From positions 1 to 6,044 of the forward strand of contig CAKSJC010000107.1 in assembly GCA_934462885.1 (NCBI GenBank): a DNA stretch of 6,044 nt, given 5' to 3'. The notes under the pieces are model-generated. The model saw only the letters and a list, made by a program, of their open reading frames with translations. It did not search any database and was not told the DNA's origin. Position 1 is the stretch's first letter, and every line of letters starts with the position of its first letter. Positions 5,704-6,044 of this stretch are shown here, in pieces. Both the position numbers and the translations under genes were made by a program. The DNA comes from an uncultured Eubacteriales bacterium (GTDB taxonomy: Bacteria; Bacillota; Clostridia; Oscillospirales; CAG-272).

Positions 5704-6044
5704 TCAGATTCGCGCATCTCTACACATGGTATCCTTGACTGCATTCACTATATTTGTAATCACCCGGATTTCATAATCATCGCAATCCTCTAGGATGCCG
5801 GCAATGTCTTTCTCAAATTGAACCTTACATTGTCCTCACCAAAGAACGCACCCTGCTTGCAAAGCTCGTAGTAGCATTTAGCACAAAGTTGTCCCTGTCC
5901 TTGGACATAGTACTTTCGCAGAGAGATCGGCATGTTTTGGGGAAAACTGGTCAGATGCCATCACAGAACGCAGCGATCCATCTTCATCTCGCGGGCGCTA
6001 TCGGCACGAGAGCGGCGGTTTCTTTTTCTGTCCAAAGTGATAAT
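5704..6044 (-). pseudogene. Broken zinc-finger-like gene of unknown function, partial at window edge
   Basis: I do not recognise this family. Entering from the right edge, one minus-strand frame gives an Arg/Lys-rich stretch (DRKRNRRSRADSAREMKMDR) then CVL followed by TGA (5961-5963). The same frame continues with MPISLRKYYVQGQGQLCAKC (ATG 5931-5933) and YYELCKQGAFFGEDNVRFN, ending at TAG 5790-5792. Protein-like coding then resumes in another frame (about 5817 to TGA 5704-5706) as FEKDIAGILEDCDDYEIRV and ITNIVNAVKDTMCRDARI, an amphipathic helical tail like the C-terminus of some phage or XRE-type regulators. The simplest reading is one gene with an N-terminal cysteine zinc finger (CVL[C]...CAKC) and helical C-terminus, broken by a stop or indel near 5961 and a one-base loss near 5818. 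The reconstruction is inference; the breaks are seen directly. The true start may lie beyond the window. Confidence 0.42.

Noticed and set aside
5961..5963. TGA after CVL read as selenocysteine in a CxxU motif
   Set aside because: No SECIS-like stem was evident just downstream, and the same gene carries a further frameshift, so it is a pseudogene.
1..6044. CRISPR array, tRNA or rRNA genes
   Set aside because: No regularly spaced repeats and no cloverleaf or rRNA-like stretches were seen by eye on either strand.

Overview
The window looks like chromosome from an anaerobic Firmicute of class Clostridia, probably a gut Oscillospiraceae/Ruminococcaceae-type organism. The grounds are AT-rich intergenic DNA, strong AGGAG-type ribosome binding sites, a DUF6514-type small protein, a long ComEC, a DUF1294 protein, and a prophage lysis remnant of the type common in clostridial phages. 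This is inferred from gene content only.

Positions 1-3994 hold a divergent pair plus comEC. A secreted or membrane-anchored SGNH/GDSL hydrolase (55-1032, minus) is divided by a very AT-rich spacer from a small DUF6514-like gene (1298-1609, plus). ComEC, the competence DNA channel (1697-3994, plus), follows with its own good promoter. Its C-terminal metallo-beta-lactamase domain has lost key metal-site residues. Positions 1-54 show nothing I can call.

Positions 3981-4952 hold a two-gene minus-strand operon, rnhA (RNase HI) then a DUF1294 membrane protein. They are joined by a 4-nt GTGA overlap, and the operon converges on comEC with a 14-bp 3' overlap. A near-consensus promoter (4953-4981) lies about 250 nt upstream of rnhA, inside the end of the neighbouring phage remnant, which gives a long leader.

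Positions 4969-6044 are decayed mobile DNA, all reading on the minus strand. They contain a zinc-finger-like gene broken by a stop and a frameshift, a repeat-bearing noncoding stretch, a 62-nt compound hairpin followed by a T-run, a 5'-truncated holin-like fragment, and an N-acetylmuramoyl-L-alanine amidase remnant with an internal TAA and a foreign C-terminus. Holin followed by amidase is the order of a phage lysis cassette.

I see no convincing new multi-gene system. The points most worth checking are the degenerate ComEC metal site, the 62-nt hairpin that truncates the holin, the rnhA promoter inside prophage debris, and the zinc-ribbon-like tail on the amidase remnant.
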